A stretch of 64,000 nt of DNA from an uncultured Prevotellaceae bacterium. Lineage in GTDB: Bacteria > Bacteroidota > Bacteroidia > Bacteroidales > UBA3663. The translations under genes and the position numbers were made by a program. The number at the start of each line of letters is the position of its first letter. The stretch's first letter is position 1. The notes beneath the pieces are model-generated. The model made no database searches, had not been told where the DNA came from, and saw nothing but the letters and a program-made list of their open reading frames with translations. The DNA lies in contig ONNR01000010.1 in the NCBI GenBank assembly GCA_900319235.1, forward strand, positions 88,840 through 152,839. The letters run 5' to 3'. Of this stretch, positions 34,731 to 43,088 are shown one piece after another.

Positions 34731-36428
34731 TTAAATCTTTTCTTCGACGATGCGGGTGATTTCTTTTTCTTCGAGGTCTGCCTTCAAGGCGATGTCGTTG
34801 GCTTCAAATACGAGACGTTCGGCGGTGGGCCGGTCCTTGAGCGATGCGGCATTGATCTTGACGTTGAGGCAGGCGCCACGCACGGCAGCACGGATGGCGA
34901 GAGCCCCCACGCCGGCATCCGAAGCGCTGGCTGGGTTGCCGGTAAGTGCCATTGCACGACAGATGCCGAAGCCACGGAATGCCGTCTTCATGGTTTCGAG
35001 AGGTACTTGTGTGGCAAAAAGTGTGGCTCGCTGGATTGCCTCCGAGCGAAGACGTTTCTCTTCGTCATTGCCACGTGGCATACCGAAGGCACTCATAAGG
35101 CCGTTGAAGGCATCGGTGTCCTTGTCGACCAGGACGAGCAGTTCTGCCATGATCTTTTGTCCCTGATCTGCCCATTCGCTGAATTCGCGCCAATGTTCGT
35201 CCCAACCGCGCTTGTGGCTCGAAAGGTTGGCAACCATGGTGCCGAGCGCAGCACCAAGGGCACCCATATAGGCTGAGATGGAACCGCCGCCTGGTGCGGG
35301 TGATTCGCGTGAAGTCTCTTCGGCAAAGCCTTTGACCGTCAGATTGACAAGACGTCTGGCCTTCTGGTCGTCTTCGAGCAGGAATTCGATGACCTTCTCG
35401 CGCGGGTTGAAGGGCTTGAGGTCGTCGAGGCCCATCGAACGGATGGCAATGCGGATGATGTCGTCCTCGGGGATGCCTGTCGAACGTTGTTGTTTGGCAA
35501 GGAAGTAGCGGCCTGCCTCGATGAGCGTGCGTTTGGGGATAAGCCCGACGATTTCGGTGCCTGTGACGCGCAGACCGCGAAGGCCCGCGCAGCGACATAC
35601 TTCGTCGAAGGCAACGTGGAGCGGGGTGACGTTGATGTCGGTGATGTTCATCGAAACCTGTGCGATGCCATATTCGTCGATGTACCAGCCGATGGCCTTG
35701 GTCCCCTTGAGCGTACCAGGTATCATGAGCGGCTTGCCATCGGCATCCTTGAGCGGCTTGCCGGTAAGAGTACCTCCCTCGCGCTGAGGACGACCTTTCT
35801 CGCGTACGTCGAAGGCGATGGCATTGGCGCGGCGGGTGGAAGTGGTGTTGAGGTTGAAGTTGACGGCAATGAGGAAGTCGCGCGCTCCCACTACGGTGCA
35901 ACCTGTGCGGGCAACGTCGGCATCGAAAGGCCGTGCTCCGTAGTCGGGAGCTGTGTCGGGTGAGGCAAGTTTGTCGGCCAGTGCCTCGTATTCGCCTGCA
36001 CGGCACACGGCCAGGTTCTTGCGTTCGGGACGCAGGGCTGCAGCTTCGTAACAATAGGTGGGGATGCGCAGTTCGTCGGCGATGCGACGCGCCAGGGTGC
36101 GCGCGAGGGCAGCACATTCCTCAAGCGTGATGCCCGCTACGGGAATAAGGGGCAGTACGTCGGTGGCACCCATGCGTGGATGGGCACCATGATGATGTCG
36201 CATGTCGATGAGACGGCCGGCAAGGGAAACAGCGCGAAATGCCGCTTCGCAAACGGCTTCGGGCGAACCGACAAAGGTAACAACGGTGCGATTGGTAGCC
36301 TCGCCGGGATCTACGTCGAGTAGCTTGACGCCTTCGCAGCCCTCGATTTCGGCGCGAATGGCACGGATAATGTTCATGTCGCGTCCCTCACTGAAGTTGG
36401 GGACACATTCGATGATGCGGTTTTCCAT
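34731..36428 (-). CDS. ftcD: Glutamate formimidoyltransferase / formimidoyl-THF cyclodeaminase
   Basis: The start at 36428 (MENRIIECVPNFSEGR) is chosen because it begins with the conserved N terminus. Residues 1-330 are the formiminotransferase (HHHGAHPRMGATDVLPLIPV, GYYIDE-like region reading GWYIDEYGIAQVSMN); residues about 360-565 are the cyclodeaminase (ESPAPGGGSISAYMGALGAALG). Together they move the formimino group of formiminoglutamate to tetrahydrofolate and release ammonia, giving methenyl-THF and glutamate. It is the first gene of the operon, in the order ftcD-hutU-hutH-hutI. At 565 aa it matches the fused, mammalian-like arrangement found in Bacteroidetes. Confidence 0.93.
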   Translation of the reverse strand: MENRIIECVPNFSEGRDMNIIRAIRAEIEGCEGVKLLDVDPGEATNRTVVTFVGSPEAVCEAAFRAVSLAGRLIDMRHHHGAHPRMGATDVLPLIPVAGITLEECAALARTLARRIADELRIPTYCYEAAALRPERKNLAVCRAGEYEALADKLASPDTAPDYGARPFDADVARTGCTVVGARDFLIAVNFNLNTTSTRRANAIAFDVREKGRPQREGGTLTGKPLKDADGKPLMIPGTLKGTKAIGWYIDEYGIAQVSMNITDINVTPLHVAFDEVCRCAGLRGLRVTGTEIVGLIPKRTLIEAGRYFLAKQQRSTGIPEDDIIRIAIRSMGLDDLKPFNPREKVIEFLLEDDQKARRLVNLTVKGFAEETSRESPAPGGGSISAYMGALGAALGTMVANLSSHKRGWDEHWREFSEWADQGQKIMAELLVLVDKDTDAFNGLMSAFGMPRGNDEEKRLRSEAIQRATLFATQVPLETMKTAFRGFGICRAMALTGNPASASDAGVGALAIRAAVRGACLNVKINAASLKDRPTAERLVFEANDIALKADLEEKEITRIVEEKI

Positions 36429-36488
36429 CTTGGGAGAATAAACGGTTATGGGTGATGGGTTAACGGTTTTGTGATTCGAATAGCACGG

Positions 36489-36520
36489 CAAATTTAACCA
36501 ATTCTGCAAGAATATGCAAG
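36489..36520 (-). promoter_or_regulatory. Probable promoter of the hut operon
   Basis: On the minus strand CTTG (36517-36520, one base off TTTG), 20-bp spacer, TAAATTTG (36489-36496). The ftcD start is 60 bp downstream. Confidence 0.6.
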
Positions 36521-36670
36521 TATTTTGCAAAGATTCTTCTGCCTTCGGTCGAAAAAGGAACGTTTTGGCAAATTTTGACAGCCGAAGTTGGAGAAATTGG
36601 CATCTATGGATGTAAAAAGGGGCAGATAATTGCCTTTTTTGTTGAATTTCTTGGATGAAGTGGATTAAAA

Positions 36671-36702
36671 TTTGGAAAAACGAAAAAGAACGCTTATATT
36701 TG
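36671..36702 (+). promoter_or_regulatory. Promoter of a short orphan transcription unit
   Basis: TTTG at 36671-36674, 20-bp spacer, TATATTTG at 36695-36702: a full consensus promoter reading into a region with no normal-sized gene on the plus strand. A terminator follows 92 bp later. Confidence 0.75.
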
Positions 36703-36832
36703 CAGCAGTTGTTAGGCTATTATGGCCACAGAATCTCATTTTTACTACAAGGTATGGTTCCTAATAGATAAGCAAAATTAATGTTTACTACGAAGACAGG
36801 CGTGACCGTGAGGCCGCGCCTGTCTGCTTTTC
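36703..36832 (+). ncRNA. Candidate small RNA or micropeptide transcript
   Basis: The unit lies between the consensus promoter at 36671-36702 and the terminator at 36794-36832, so the transcript would be about 125 nt. It holds a 19-codon ORF at 36722-36781 (MATESHFYYKVWFLIDKQN). I see no strong ribosome-binding site, so it could be a small RNA, a micropeptide gene or both. I recognise no known family. Confidence 0.5.
36794..36832 (+). terminator. Intrinsic terminator of the short transcript
   Basis: AGACAGGCG (36794-36802) pairs with CGCCTGTCT (36817-36825), followed by GCTTTTCC. It abuts the 3' end of the convergent HTCS gene (stop at 36834). Confidence 0.7.
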
Positions 36833-36833
36833 C

Positions 36834-39800
36834 TTATCCCTTGTATTCGCTGGGCAGGACACCAAACTGCTTCTTGAAACTGGCTGCGAAGTGCGACGAA
36901 CTGCTGAAACCCGTCAGTTCGCCGATGTAGGCAATCTTCTCCTTGCCCTCGCGTATCATCTCTGCAGCACGGTTGAGACGATAGGTGCGGAAGAAGGCAT
37001 TGGGCGACTGTCCCACCAGGCTCTGCATCTTGTAGTACAGTTTCGATCGGCTCATCGCCACCACGTCGAGCAGCTGGGGCAGGTCGAGTTCGGCATCGGA
37101 GATGTGTTCCTCCATGAAGGCGTAAAGTCTGGTCATGAATACGGAGTCCTGTTCGAGGATGGCAGTCTCCGCGACATCCTTGATTTCCGGATTGACTTCG
37201 ACGCCCTCTTCCTGCAAGGACTCGACTCGAACGTCGCGCACCGAGGTGGACGACGTGAGCAGATGGCGTAGTCTGGTACGGTTGTCGAGCAGGCTTCCTA
37301 TCAGTGCTTTCAGGTAGTCGGGGTCGAAAGGCTTGGTGACGTAGGCATCGGCTCCGACGTTCAGTCCGTGGATGCGCTCCTCGATTGAAACCTTGGCGGT
37401 GAGCAGCACGATGGGCAGATGGCAATAGGTCACATCCTTCTTCAGTCGGCTGCAGAACTCGTAGCCGTCCATGCCCACCATCATCACATCGCTCACAATG
37501 AGGTCGGGCGTGGCTCCCGAAAGCCAGGCTATGGCCTCGATGGCGCTGCTTTGAGTGACCACCTGGTAGGAAGGTTGGAGGATGAGGCGAAGGAAGCGCA
37601 GTACCTCCGTATCGTCATCGACCACGAGGACTGTCGGTCGGTGGTCATCGGTCGGCAGGGGTGAAGGTGTGTCGATGGTCACAACCGAAACGGATTCCTT
37701 TGGCTTGGGTGCCTGCTCGAAGGCGATGGCCTGGCTGAGTTCGTCGGGCTTGTATGCTGCTTTCTCGATGGGCAGCAGGAAATAGAACGATGTTCCGCTG
37801 TCGGCATCGGGGTTGTGGATGGCTCGAATCACACCATGATGCAGCTCCACCAGGCCACGGCAGAAGAAAAGGCCGATGCCCGAACCGTTCTGATGGGTTG
37901 CTCCCTCGGGCGTCTGGTAGTATCGCTCGAAGATGTAGGGCATCAGTTGGTCGGGAATGCCGATGCCTGTGTCGCTCACCTGCGTGAGCAGCCAGCGGCC
38001 GTCGGTCGGGATGTCGGGTAGGGGAGCCAGTCGGGCAGCGTCCTGGCGCTCGATGGGCTTCACCGTGAGCGTGACCTTGCCTCGGGTGGGTGTATATTTG
38101 AGCGCATTCGAAAGCAGGTTGAAGAGCACCTTCTCGTATTTGTCCGGATCGATCCAGACGAGGTCGTTCATCGAACGGATGTCCACGGCCAGTTCGATCT
38201 GCTTTTCTTCGAATCCGTTCTGGAACATCTCGACAATCGATTCGATGAGGTTCGTCACCCGATAGGGTTGGACGTTGAGTTTCAGCATGTCGGCTTCGAG
38301 TTTCTTGAAGTCAAGCAGCTGGTTCACCAGGCGCAGCATGCGGCCCGTGTTGCTGCTGATGATGTGATGGGCATGTCGTTCGCCTTCGGGCAGACGATGG
38401 TCGTCGATGAGGCCAAGGGCGCCAGAGATGAGCGTCAAAGGGGTGCGGAACTCATGTGCCATGTTGGTGAAGAAGCGCATATTGGCATCACTCATGCGCT
38501 GGATGACCGCCTTTTCGCGCAGCGACTGCTTGATGCGGCGTCGGTTGCGCAGGTAGTTGGAGGTCAGCAGCGAAATGTAGGCAATGGCAAGCGCAGCGAA
38601 AAGGGGATAGACCAGCCATCGTAACCACCATGCCATCCACCAGGGCTGACTGATGACTATGGGCATGGCGATGTGGCAGACGGTCTGCCCGTTCTGGTCG
38701 AGAGCCCATGCCTCGAAGGTATAGCAGCCCGGGTCGAGAGAATGGTAGCTCACGACGGGCTTTGCCGTGAAGATGCGCTCCTCGTCCACACCCTCCATCC
38801 GGTAGAAGATGGCGCTGCCTGTGCTGTTGTCGAAGTCAAGGGTGCTGAGGTGGATGTTGAGGTTGTGGAAGTCGTGGGGCAGGGTGAGGCTGACTGCACC
38901 ATCGTTTCGGTCGAGGAGGTAGCCGCCCTGACGGATGTTGGGCGGAAGAAGGCTGCCGTTCACCTCGATGTTCGAAACGAGCAGGGTGCGGCTCACCTGC
39001 GGACGGATCTCCGAAGGGTCGAAGATGGTGATGCCCTGTTTGCCTCCAAAGACGAGGGTGTGGTCGTCGCAGCGGGTGGCGCAACGCTCGTAGAACTCAT
39101 TGCTCTGCACACCATCGTTGGCGTGATAGGTCTGGAAACGTCCCGTCGTCGGGTCGAGGCACGAAAGGCCGTCGAGGGTGCCTATCCAGATGTTGCCTGT
39201 TGAACGATCGACCTCGATGCACGACACGTCGGTGCACATGTTCTGAGCGCGGAAGTTGCGCACCTCGCCCGTATTCAGGTCCAGGCGGAACACGCCCATA
39301 CCGATGGTTGCTATCCAGATACCCCCCTCGTTGTCCTCGGCTACGTCGCGACAACTGATCATGCCCTCCTTTTCGCAAGGAAGGTCGAAGTGGGTTTCGG
39401 CAAAGGTGTCGGGGTCGAAGATGGAGATGCCCGAGTTGTACGAACCTGCCAGGATGCGTCCGTCGTGGAGTTCCTCGATGTTATTGACCTGCCGCAGGTT
39501 GTTGTCGAGGATGGTCGAGGCATTGGCTTCAAGGTCGATGATGTGGCATCCCGATTGCGTTCCAATCCAGATTCGTCCTTGCGAGTCTTCGTCAATGGCA
39601 TAGATGCTGTTGTCGGTCGAAAGGTCATGCAGCAGTTGCAGCCGCCCCGCGTCGGTGGCGCGGCATTCGTAGATGTGCCCGATTCCCGAAATCAGGAGGT
39701 TCCCGTTGGCACGGCTGGCGATGTGCATGATGTAGTTGGCTCCCACCTGGCTCATGTCCATTTCGGTCACCTTGCCGCCAAGGTCGCAAAGGGCGATGTC

Positions 39801-40934
39801 CGAACGTCCGGTGCATACCCACAGGCGGCCGTCGGGGTGTCGGTCGATGGCGGTGATGTCCTTGCCGGCGAAGTGATGGCAGAGTTCTCCGTCATCGACA
39901 AAAGCGGTGCGGCCAGCGAAGTGTGTCTGGTAGCCGCTGCTTCGCGAACCGCACCAGAGGTTCCTGTGGCTGTCGCATAGGAAGGCTCCGATTTCGGTGG
40001 CTCCGATTGGGTCGAAAGTGGCGTGGCTGACGGTAAGTTCTTCAAGGTCGATGAGTCTCAATCCTGCTTCCTCGCGCAGCTTGACAGCCAGCACATTTCC
40101 CGACAGGAACACGCGGAGTGCTTCGCGTGGATTGGGAATCCGGGCATTGAGGAAGTCGCACGTCGGGTCGCTGCCAATGGTGCCGTCGGCGGTGTTCATG
40201 ATGCTGAATCCGGCATCGGTGACCAGCAGGGTGCGGAGCGTGTCGAGTGTGAAGACATTCGACACATCGGCGTCCACCGAACATTTGCCCTTGTAGTTGA
40301 ACTGAACGTCATACAGTTTGAAATCTCGGCCGCTGTTGACCCAGAAACTGGTGTCCGACTGGCGTATCACCTGTCCGACGACGCCATCGAGGCTGATGCT
40401 GCGGATGGGGCGATACTGGCGCGAAGGCATCTGCAGGGCATAGAGGGAGAGCTGGTTGTCGTAATAGCCCAGGATGAGGCTGTCCGAAAGTTCGACGGGC
40501 GGACGGTAGCCGCCGGGGCAAAGCATCGAGGCTGTGCCGTCGGGGAAGACGATGCACGATCCGACGAAGGTGGTGACCATGCACCAGTCGGGGTGATGCG
40601 TGAGGTAACGCACCTCCACGATGTTGTTGTTGGGCAGCGAGCAGCTGTCGGTGGTCGAAAAGTACTGTGTGTAGTTCTGTCCGTCGAAGCGGTTCAGCCC
40701 GTATTCGGTGCCTATCATAATGTAGCCCTCGGGACTTTCGGCAAAGGCCTTCACCTGTTGGCTCGACAGGCGGTCGCTGAGTCGCGTGTAGTCGTGCCGG
40801 GGCATGCCTGGTTGGGGCGTGAACCGATGGATGGCGGCGGTGATCAGCAGCATGGCTAGCAGGCAGCCCATGCCGATGAGCAGCCATCGGGGCGTGTTGG
40901 AGGAGATTCTTTTTCGGAAGATGTGCATTTTCAT
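36834..40934 (-). CDS. Hybrid two-component system regulator (HTCS) of the GH2/SusCD locus
   Basis: A 1366-aa single-chain sensor-regulator from the ATG at 40934. In order: a membrane segment near residues 18-35 (LLIGMGCLLAMLLITAAI), a two-propeller periplasmic sensor with Reg_prop-like repeats (for example GYIMIGTEYGLNRFDGQ, GRIWIGTQSGC, GNIWIGTLDGLSCLD), a Y_Y_Y domain, a second membrane segment (WLVYPLFAALAIAYISLL), HisKA with FTNMAHEFRTPLTLIS, HATPase, a receiver (VLVVDDDTEV, SDVMMVGMDGYEF) and an AraC-type HTH (YIGELTGFSSSSHFAASFKK). Such proteins bind an oligosaccharide in the periplasm and activate the adjacent PUL. The promoter -7 element ends only 4 bp before the ATG. Confidence 0.93.
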   Translation of the reverse strand: MKMHIFRKRISSNTPRWLLIGMGCLLAMLLITAAIHRFTPQPGMPRHDYTRLSDRLSSQQVKAFAESPEGYIMIGTEYGLNRFDGQNYTQYFSTTDSCSLPNNNIVEVRYLTHHPDWCMVTTFVGSCIVFPDGTASMLCPGGYRPPVELSDSLILGYYDNQLSLYALQMPSRQYRPIRSISLDGVVGQVIRQSDTSFWVNSGRDFKLYDVQFNYKGKCSVDADVSNVFTLDTLRTLLVTDAGFSIMNTADGTIGSDPTCDFLNARIPNPREALRVFLSGNVLAVKLREEAGLRLIDLEELTVSHATFDPIGATEIGAFLCDSHRNLWCGSRSSGYQTHFAGRTAFVDDGELCHHFAGKDITAIDRHPDGRLWVCTGRSDIALCDLGGKVTEMDMSQVGANYIMHIASRANGNLLISGIGHIYECRATDAGRLQLLHDLSTDNSIYAIDEDSQGRIWIGTQSGCHIIDLEANASTILDNNLRQVNNIEELHDGRILAGSYNSGISIFDPDTFAETHFDLPCEKEGMISCRDVAEDNEGGIWIATIGMGVFRLDLNTGEVRNFRAQNMCTDVSCIEVDRSTGNIWIGTLDGLSCLDPTTGRFQTYHANDGVQSNEFYERCATRCDDHTLVFGGKQGITIFDPSEIRPQVSRTLLVSNIEVNGSLLPPNIRQGGYLLDRNDGAVSLTLPHDFHNLNIHLSTLDFDNSTGSAIFYRMEGVDEERIFTAKPVVSYHSLDPGCYTFEAWALDQNGQTVCHIAMPIVISQPWWMAWWLRWLVYPLFAALAIAYISLLTSNYLRNRRRIKQSLREKAVIQRMSDANMRFFTNMAHEFRTPLTLISGALGLIDDHRLPEGERHAHHIISSNTGRMLRLVNQLLDFKKLEADMLKLNVQPYRVTNLIESIVEMFQNGFEEKQIELAVDIRSMNDLVWIDPDKYEKVLFNLLSNALKYTPTRGKVTLTVKPIERQDAARLAPLPDIPTDGRWLLTQVSDTGIGIPDQLMPYIFERYYQTPEGATHQNGSGIGLFFCRGLVELHHGVIRAIHNPDADSGTSFYFLLPIEKAAYKPDELSQAIAFEQAPKPKESVSVVTIDTPSPLPTDDHRPTVLVVDDDTEVLRFLRLILQPSYQVVTQSSAIEAIAWLSGATPDLIVSDVMMVGMDGYEFCSRLKKDVTYCHLPIVLLTAKVSIEERIHGLNVGADAYVTKPFDPDYLKALIGSLLDNRTRLRHLLTSSTSVRDVRVESLQEEGVEVNPEIKDVAETAILEQDSVFMTRLYAFMEEHISDAELDLPQLLDVVAMSRSKLYYKMQSLVGQSPNAFFRTYRLNRAAEMIREGKEKIAYIGELTGFSSSSHFAASFKKQFGVLPSEYKG

Positions 40935-40938
40935 GTTG

Positions 40939-40970
40939 CAAAGATAACGACTTTTTGCGAAATGTGCAAA
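40939..40970 (-). promoter_or_regulatory. Promoter of the HTCS gene
   Basis: On the minus strand TTTG (40967-40970), 20-bp spacer, TATCTTTG (40939-40946). The ATG is 4 bp past the -7 box, so transcription probably starts at or next to the start codon. Confidence 0.8.
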
Positions 40971-40979
40971 TAATAAGGC

Positions 40980-41016
40980 AAAAAAGCCCGCCGACACATG
41001 AAAATATGCCGACGGG
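40980..41016 (-). terminator. Intrinsic terminator of the susC-susD-GH2 operon
   Basis: On the minus strand CCCGTCGGCA and TGTCGGCGGG form a 10-bp stem with two G-T pairs, followed by CTTTTTT. It lies 28 bp after the GH2 stop and just before the HTCS -33 box, so the two units are insulated. Confidence 0.8.
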
Positions 41017-41044
41017 ACACACACATATAAAACTAAAAGGGGTT

Positions 41045-43066
41045 TTACTCGACAGTCCACTCGGCGCTGTCGTTACCTTGGACGGTGCGTACCTCAATCC
41101 GGTTGACACCCTTTTGCAGTTTGACGTTCTTCCATTCGCAGGTGGCGTAGGCATCGGCCTTGCAGGTTCCTGTCAGCTTGCCGTTGACGAAGAGCTTGGC
41201 GGAAGGAGCTGTGGTGAAGACGATGACGTCGGTGACGTCCTCCTTGCGCTGGGTGAAGTCCTTCGAACAGAGGTGAACCGTCGTTTCCTGCTTGTTCCAG
41301 TTCGCCTTGTAGCAGTAGAATGCATCCTTGCGGCGCTGGCGGTCGTGGCTCACGAGTCCCTTGTCGTTGAGGTTGTTGGTGTCACCTTCGCGACGCAGGG
41401 CAGAACCGAAGTCGAACATGTTCCAGACGTAGGAGCCCCAGATGTAGTCGCGCTCGGCGATCATCTGCAGATGCTGGCGGTGGCTGGCGGTCTGCTTCTC
41501 CATGGGGTGCCAGCGTCCACGGGCGGATGCTCGCACATCCTTTTCTTCGACGAACTGGCTCACGTGCTGGCTGAAGGCTGCACCTGCTCCGTATTCGCTG
41601 ATGCAGATCTTTACATCGGGATACTTGGCGTGCCAATCGTCGAAGAAGGTGGCGAAGTCGGCAATGTGTCCTTCGTACCAGCCGAAGTACTTGTTCCATC
41701 CCATCAGGTCGGTGATGAAGTTGAAAGGTCCTTCGAAGCAGGTAGCTGCCGTGGTGTAGCGATGCGGATCCAGTTCGTGGGCTATGGCATTGAGCTCCGA
41801 GGTGATGGGCATGTGATTGCCTGGCACTTCGTTGAAGATGCCCCAGCAGAAAATCGATGGGTGGTTGTAGTTCTGGATAATCATCTCGCGGAGCTGCAGG
41901 CGCAGGTTGTCGTCGAGCTGAGTTGGCACGTAGTTGCTTACGAATGGGATCTCTTCCCAGATGAGCAGACCGCGGCGGTCGGATTCGTAGAACATATAGT
42001 GGGCCTGCGGGTAGTGGGCGAGACGAATCGAGTTGACACCCATCTCCTGGATGATGTCAAGGTCGGTGTCGTGCTGTTCCTTCTTGAGGGCAGAGGCATA
42101 CTGCTCCCAGTCCTGATGGCGCGAAACGCCACGGAGTTTGAGCGGACGGCCATTGAGGAAGAAACCTTTGTCCTTGTCAATCCAGAAGTAACGCAGACCG
42201 ATGGTATCCTCCACGCGGTCCACCTCCTTGCCATCGCGCTTCAGCACGGTGACGACTTTATAGAGGTAGGGATCGGCGGTGCCGTTCCAGAGGTGGGGAC
42301 GGTCGATGGCTACGTTGATGAGTGCCTGGTCGCGATAGATACCAGTTGAACGGCTGCTGACTACGGTATTGCCCTCGGCATCGAGCACAGTGAACTCCAC
42401 TTCGCAATCCTTGTAGTCGCTCTTGGTCGAAAGGTGTACCTCAGCCGAAAGTTCGGCACGCTGCTCATTGACAAAGTTCTGGTGAACGAGGAGTCCGTCA
42501 GAACCGTAATAGAGTGGTGAAATGCAGACATCGTCGGTCACTTCGAGCCAAACGTCGCGATAGAGACCACCCAGAATGTTGAAGTCGCCCGTCTGTGTGG
42601 CAACGTCGAAAGCATGTGCATTGTTGCAGGTTACAGAGAGGTAGTTCTTTTTTCCGTAGTCGAGATAGTCGGTGAGTTCGACGGCAAAGGCATTGTAGGC
42701 TCCCTTGTGCACTGCGATCTGCGAGAAGTTGACCAGGATATTGGCTACACTGGCTGCTCCTTCAAATTTGACGAAGACGCGTTTGCCGCGCCATGTCTCA
42801 GGCACATCGAGTTCCTTGATGTAGGTGCCTTCGCCACGATAATAACCGGCATCCGACATGAAGTCGTGCTCGTTGAAGGTGTGAGGCAGGTTTACTACGG
42901 TGTCAGCTTTCGGGATGTAGATGTCAGGGTAAACGCCCCATGGTGTGACGGTGCCTTTGCGGTATTGCCACTCGGCGTTGAGGCTGGTGACCTCTCGTGC
43001 TTGTGCGGTAGCAGTTGCCCCAATGAGGAGGGCAGCAGCGAGGAGGAATTGATTCGTGTAACGCAT
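41045..43066 (-). CDS. Glycoside hydrolase family 2 enzyme (beta-galactosidase/glucuronidase type)
   Basis: The start at 43066 gives a signal peptide (MRYTNQFLLAAALLIGATAT, cleavage at AQA-R). The 673-aa protein has the GH2 order: jelly-roll sugar-binding domain (WRGKRVFVKFEGAASVANIL), Ig-like domain, and TIM barrel with the acid/base Glu413 in WGIFNEVPG and the nucleophile Glu491 in CISEYGAGA. A C-terminal domain resembling the GH2 Big_4-type (VIVFTTAPSAKLFVNGKLTG) follows. Activity could be beta-galactosidase, beta-glucuronidase or beta-mannosidase; motifs do not decide. It is the third gene of a susC-susD-GH2 operon and should act on oligosaccharides in the periplasm. Confidence 0.88.
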   Translation of the reverse strand: MRYTNQFLLAAALLIGATATAQAREVTSLNAEWQYRKGTVTPWGVYPDIYIPKADTVVNLPHTFNEHDFMSDAGYYRGEGTYIKELDVPETWRGKRVFVKFEGAASVANILVNFSQIAVHKGAYNAFAVELTDYLDYGKKNYLSVTCNNAHAFDVATQTGDFNILGGLYRDVWLEVTDDVCISPLYYGSDGLLVHQNFVNEQRAELSAEVHLSTKSDYKDCEVEFTVLDAEGNTVVSSRSTGIYRDQALINVAIDRPHLWNGTADPYLYKVVTVLKRDGKEVDRVEDTIGLRYFWIDKDKGFFLNGRPLKLRGVSRHQDWEQYASALKKEQHDTDLDIIQEMGVNSIRLAHYPQAHYMFYESDRRGLLIWEEIPFVSNYVPTQLDDNLRLQLREMIIQNYNHPSIFCWGIFNEVPGNHMPITSELNAIAHELDPHRYTTAATCFEGPFNFITDLMGWNKYFGWYEGHIADFATFFDDWHAKYPDVKICISEYGAGAAFSQHVSQFVEEKDVRASARGRWHPMEKQTASHRQHLQMIAERDYIWGSYVWNMFDFGSALRREGDTNNLNDKGLVSHDRQRRKDAFYCYKANWNKQETTVHLCSKDFTQRKEDVTDVIVFTTAPSAKLFVNGKLTGTCKADAYATCEWKNVKLQKGVNRIEVRTVQGNDSAEWTVE

Positions 43067-43088
43067 AGGTGGGGAGGGGTTGATTATT

